Notes under the pieces: model-generated
Told to the model about the DNA's origin: nothing
Databases searched by the model: none
What the model saw: the letters and a program-made list of their open reading frames with translations, nothing else
Program-made: the position numbers and the translations under genes
DNA from: Halanaerobium salsuginis
Lineage (GTDB): Bacteria > Bacillota > Halanaerobiia > Halanaerobiales > Halanaerobiaceae
Assembly: GCF_900114545.1 (NCBI RefSeq)
Contig: NZ_FOTI01000007.1
Span: 1 to 64,000 of the forward strand
Length of the DNA: 64,000 bases
Direction: 5' to 3'
In this document: piece after piece, positions 61,892-64,000 of the stretch
Position numbering within the stretch: the first letter of the stretch is position 1
Layout: each line of letters opens with the position of its first letter

Positions 61892-62938
61892 TTAATTTCT
61901 CTCCTTTTTTAATCTTAGCAAATCAATAAATGCTTCTATTCTAGTTATAATATGACTTTCACCAGTCTGTTCATCAATTCTTAAAGTCATAAAAGCTTTT
62001 TCATAGTCTTTTGACTCAATTTCTAAAATCTGACCAAGAATCGAATCTGGACCACAGCCAAAGGCAGTAAGATGAATAACTCCATCAATATTCTTACTGG
62101 CAAAATAATGGCGCGCTGCTCCATATAATTTATTAGTAAATTCCCAGAACATTGGTTTACGTAACCTTGCCAGTTCTTGCTCAATTATTTCCTGAGCTAC
62201 CATTTCAAATGTATGAACTCTGACTCCCATTTCTTTCAGCTTATTAATTATATCCATATTTATATATTTATCATAAACATTATAAACATAACCAATTAAA
62301 GCAATATCTACAACTTCCTCGTTTCCAGCTGTTTTTAGTTCTGAGCGTTTGCTCTGCGGAAGCTGTTTGCTATTTTCAAATTTAGTAATTAATTTCTCTA
62401 AAACTTCAATTTTTTCTACACCTAAAAAGTCATCAATCGAATATCCAGCAAAGAGAAGCTGACGATACCGCCACCAAAATTTAGCTGCTTTTCTTAAAGC
62501 AGCTTTCATTTCACTTTTTTTAATTTTAAGTTTTTTAGCTAACTTTTTATGATTAACATATGCAGAAATATCATCATTTTTTGACTCGATTTGATCAGCA
62601 ATTAATTCTGCTTTTAGATCAGGTAAAGAGTGACTAATCATATCCGGCAGCCCTAAAAATTTAGGACATAAAACTACACCTTTGCGAATTGATTTAAAAC
62701 GTGGTAAAAATATATAATCACAATTTTTTTCATCTAGATTTAAAACATGTGCTACTAAAATCTTCATAGGCACACAAATTTCTGAAAGTGATTTTTTTAC
62801 CCCTTTATCAAGTAAATCTCTGGCTGTATTATCAGAAATAATTACTTCAACTCCCAGCTCTGCAAAAAGCTTAAGCCAGAAAGGAAAATAATAATAATAT
62901 AATAAAGCGCGTGGTATTCCTATTTTTTTCTTGACCAT
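61892..62938 (-). CDS. DUF2229/HgdB-related protein of the activase complex
   Basis: 348-aa paralogous partner of the 60808 protein. IGIPRALLYYYYFPFWLKLF at the start, VKKSLSEICVPMKILVAHVL, FLPRFKSIRKGVVLCPKFLG and IHLTAFGCGPDSILGQ with a conserved cysteine pattern; the C-terminal TLRIDEQTGESHIITRIEAF parallels the neighbour's end (SIDEQTADANVLTRVEAF). It begins the three-gene unit. A partial Fur-like sequence lies upstream at 62962-62984. The three proteins together match a single large activase of other clostridia split into pieces. Confidence 0.82.
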   Translation of the reverse strand: MVKKKIGIPRALLYYYYFPFWLKLFAELGVEVIISDNTARDLLDKGVKKSLSEICVPMKILVAHVLNLDEKNCDYIFLPRFKSIRKGVVLCPKFLGLPDMISHSLPDLKAELIADQIESKNDDISAYVNHKKLAKKLKIKKSEMKAALRKAAKFWWRYRQLLFAGYSIDDFLGVEKIEVLEKLITKFENSKQLPQSKRSELKTAGNEEVVDIALIGYVYNVYDKYINMDIINKLKEMGVRVHTFEMVAQEIIEQELARLRKPMFWEFTNKLYGAARHYFASKNIDGVIHLTAFGCGPDSILGQILEIESKDYEKAFMTLRIDEQTGESHIITRIEAFIDLLRLKKERN

Positions 62939-63098
62939 AAAAAATCCTCCAAAATCAACTATTTATCAAAAATCATTATCAATTTACAAGTATTTTATAT
63001 GAAAAGTAATTATAAATCAAATCAATGTAAATCCTGTCAGCAGAGTTAAATAACCCTAATTGACAATCTCAAGCCTTGAGGAAAGATCAAGGTAAGGA

Positions 63099-63875
63099 TT
63101 AACCGTTAAATCCCAAAGAACGCGACATTTTCTGAGAGTATTTAACCACTAATTCTTCTAGTTTAACCATCCTCTGCTCTGTCATTCTGGTTATCGGAGC
63201 CGAAACACTAAAAGCAGCAATCACTTCTCCTCGATGATTAAAAATTGGACCAGCAAGACAGCGAATATCAGCTTCTAATTCTTCATCATCAATTGCATAT
63301 CCCTGTTTTTTGACTTTATTTAAATGCTCAATAAACTGCTCAAGATCAGTTATTGTATTTTTAGTTTTAGCTGGCATTCCTTTTTCCTGCAGTAAATTAA
63401 TAACTTTTTCAACTGGTAAATAGGCCAAAATAGCTTTACCAAGGCTAGTAGAATGTGCTGGGACACGTTTCCCAACTTGAGAATACATTCTAATTGTAGC
63501 ATTACTTTCAACTTTATCTAAATAAATAATTTCTCCTTCATCAAGTATTCCCAGATGAATTGTTTCCTGAGTTTCCTGCATCAATTCCTCTAAATATGGT
63601 CGGAGTCTCATTCTATTATCAATATCATTTAAAACAAGACTGCTTAATTCAAATAACTTAATGCCGGCAAAATATTTATGATTTTCTTCATTTTTCTCTA
63701 AATAACCTCTAAATTTAAGCGTATCAAGCAGTCTATAAACTGTACTTTTATGAAGATCAAGTTCTCGACTAATCTCAGTAACACCCATTCCATTTTCCTG
63801 CTGCAAAATAATTTCTAAAATATCAATTGCTCTATCAAGAGATTTGATAAGCTGATTCGGTTCTTTAGCTGCCAT
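63099..63875 (-). CDS. IclR-family transcriptional regulator
   Basis: 258-aa IclR protein, similar in layout to the 5236-6009 regulator: winged helix (SLDRAIDILEIILQQ, MGVTEISRELDLHKSTVYRL) and effector domain (IYLDKVESNATIRMYSQVG, LGKAILAYLPVEK, GYAIDDEELEADIRCLAGP, SAPITRMTEQ). It is directly upstream of the activase genes and may control them, or genes beyond the window. A CTCAAG-C-CTTGAG palindrome lies at 63068-63080 just past its stop. ATG start with a weak site (AAAGGAT). Confidence 0.85.
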   Translation of the reverse strand: MAAKEPNQLIKSLDRAIDILEIILQQENGMGVTEISRELDLHKSTVYRLLDTLKFRGYLEKNEENHKYFAGIKLFELSSLVLNDIDNRMRLRPYLEELMQETQETIHLGILDEGEIIYLDKVESNATIRMYSQVGKRVPAHSTSLGKAILAYLPVEKVINLLQEKGMPAKTKNTITDLEQFIEHLNKVKKQGYAIDDEELEADIRCLAGPIFNHRGEVIAAFSVSAPITRMTEQRMVKLEELVVKYSQKMSRSLGFNG

Positions 63876-64000
63876 TTTTCTAAATCCTTTCTCCTACTTA
63901 ACAGATAATCTGCAAATATTATTTTAAATCTTTTCTGTTTTTTTAATTAAAAAATCTTTTGTTTTTTTCCAATATATCATTCAAAGATTCTTGAAATCTG
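63876..64000. other. Upstream region of the second IclR gene
   Basis: 125 AT-rich bases to the window edge, probably holding the iclR promoter; I see no reading frame or structured element that I can support. Confidence 0.5.

Noticed and set aside
62962-62984. Fur box upstream of the activase genes
   Set aside because: TTGATAATGATTTTTGATAAA contains one good half site and one partial repeat, much weaker than the box at 28212-28230, in an AT-rich setting.
1-64000. CRISPR arrays, tRNA, rRNA, prophage or conjugative elements
   Set aside because: No regular spaced repeats, no tRNA- or rRNA-like sequence and no phage or plasmid genes were seen; the only mobile element is the partial IS at the left edge.

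Overview
The window looks like chromosomal DNA from a low-GC, anaerobic, halophilic Firmicute of the Halanaerobiales type (Halanaerobium or Halothermothrix-like). This is inferred from the AT-rich sequence with strong GGAGG ribosome binding sites, fermentative and anaerobic genes (flavodiiron protein, split CoA-dehydratase activase, FumC), sucrose metabolism genes and family resemblances; no marker gene fixes the species. I saw no rRNA, tRNA or CRISPR array. Most genes are on the minus strand.

Layout. 1-289: 5' part of a transposase gene and the end of its IS. 347-6009: minus-strand operon for a tripartite tricarboxylate-type (TctABC) transporter plus a KDPGal kinase/aldolase pair, with a clear promoter and palindromic operator, preceded by an IclR regulator with its own terminator. 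6084-14163: a continuous eight-gene minus-strand operon (fucose-isomerase-like protein, SufC-like ATPase, SufB/D-like scaffold, NitT/TauT-type ABC importer, cyclopropane fatty acid synthase, dihydrolipoyl dehydrogenase) whose combined purpose I cannot name. 14459-24359: glycogen locus, with glgA (fused to a ComEA-like helix-hairpin-helix domain) divergent from glgB-glgC-glgD, then sucrose phosphorylase and a PEPCK-like P-loop protein. 24565-29335: Fur-box-preceded heterodimeric ABC exporter-type pair and an AraC regulator, suggesting iron/siderophore handling. 29355-34169: pullulanase, a shortened sucrose-phosphate-synthase-like protein and glucan phosphorylase. 34219-41224: DJ-1, MscS, HAD, two unrecognised proteins, an ECF S component with a structured leader, and a SEC-C/TPR protein. 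41586-44873: argC-argB-argD. 45119-52846: aldo/keto reductase, then a LacI-controlled GH4 alpha-galactosidase operon with a peptide-type ABC importer whose binding protein is frameshifted. 53042-59593: LarA-type racemase, flavodiiron protein, a new small secreted peptide gene upstream of an HD-GYP gene and a conserved hypothetical, then fumarase. 59650-63875: split 2-hydroxyacyl-CoA dehydratase activase proteins and a second IclR regulator.

How the genes fit together: much of the window serves storage and mobilisation of glucose polymers (GlgABCD, GlgP, pullulanase) linked to sucrose (sucrose phosphorylase, SPS-like relic) and uptake and breakdown of sugar acids and galactosides. The most unusual items are the eight-gene SUF-like/ABC/CFA/Lpd operon, the GlgA-HhH fusion, the orphan SPS half-protein, the 29-residue pre-peptide with a hidden ribosome binding site, the ECF leader RNA, and several genes whose best Shine-Dalgarno spacing points to AUA or AUU starts.
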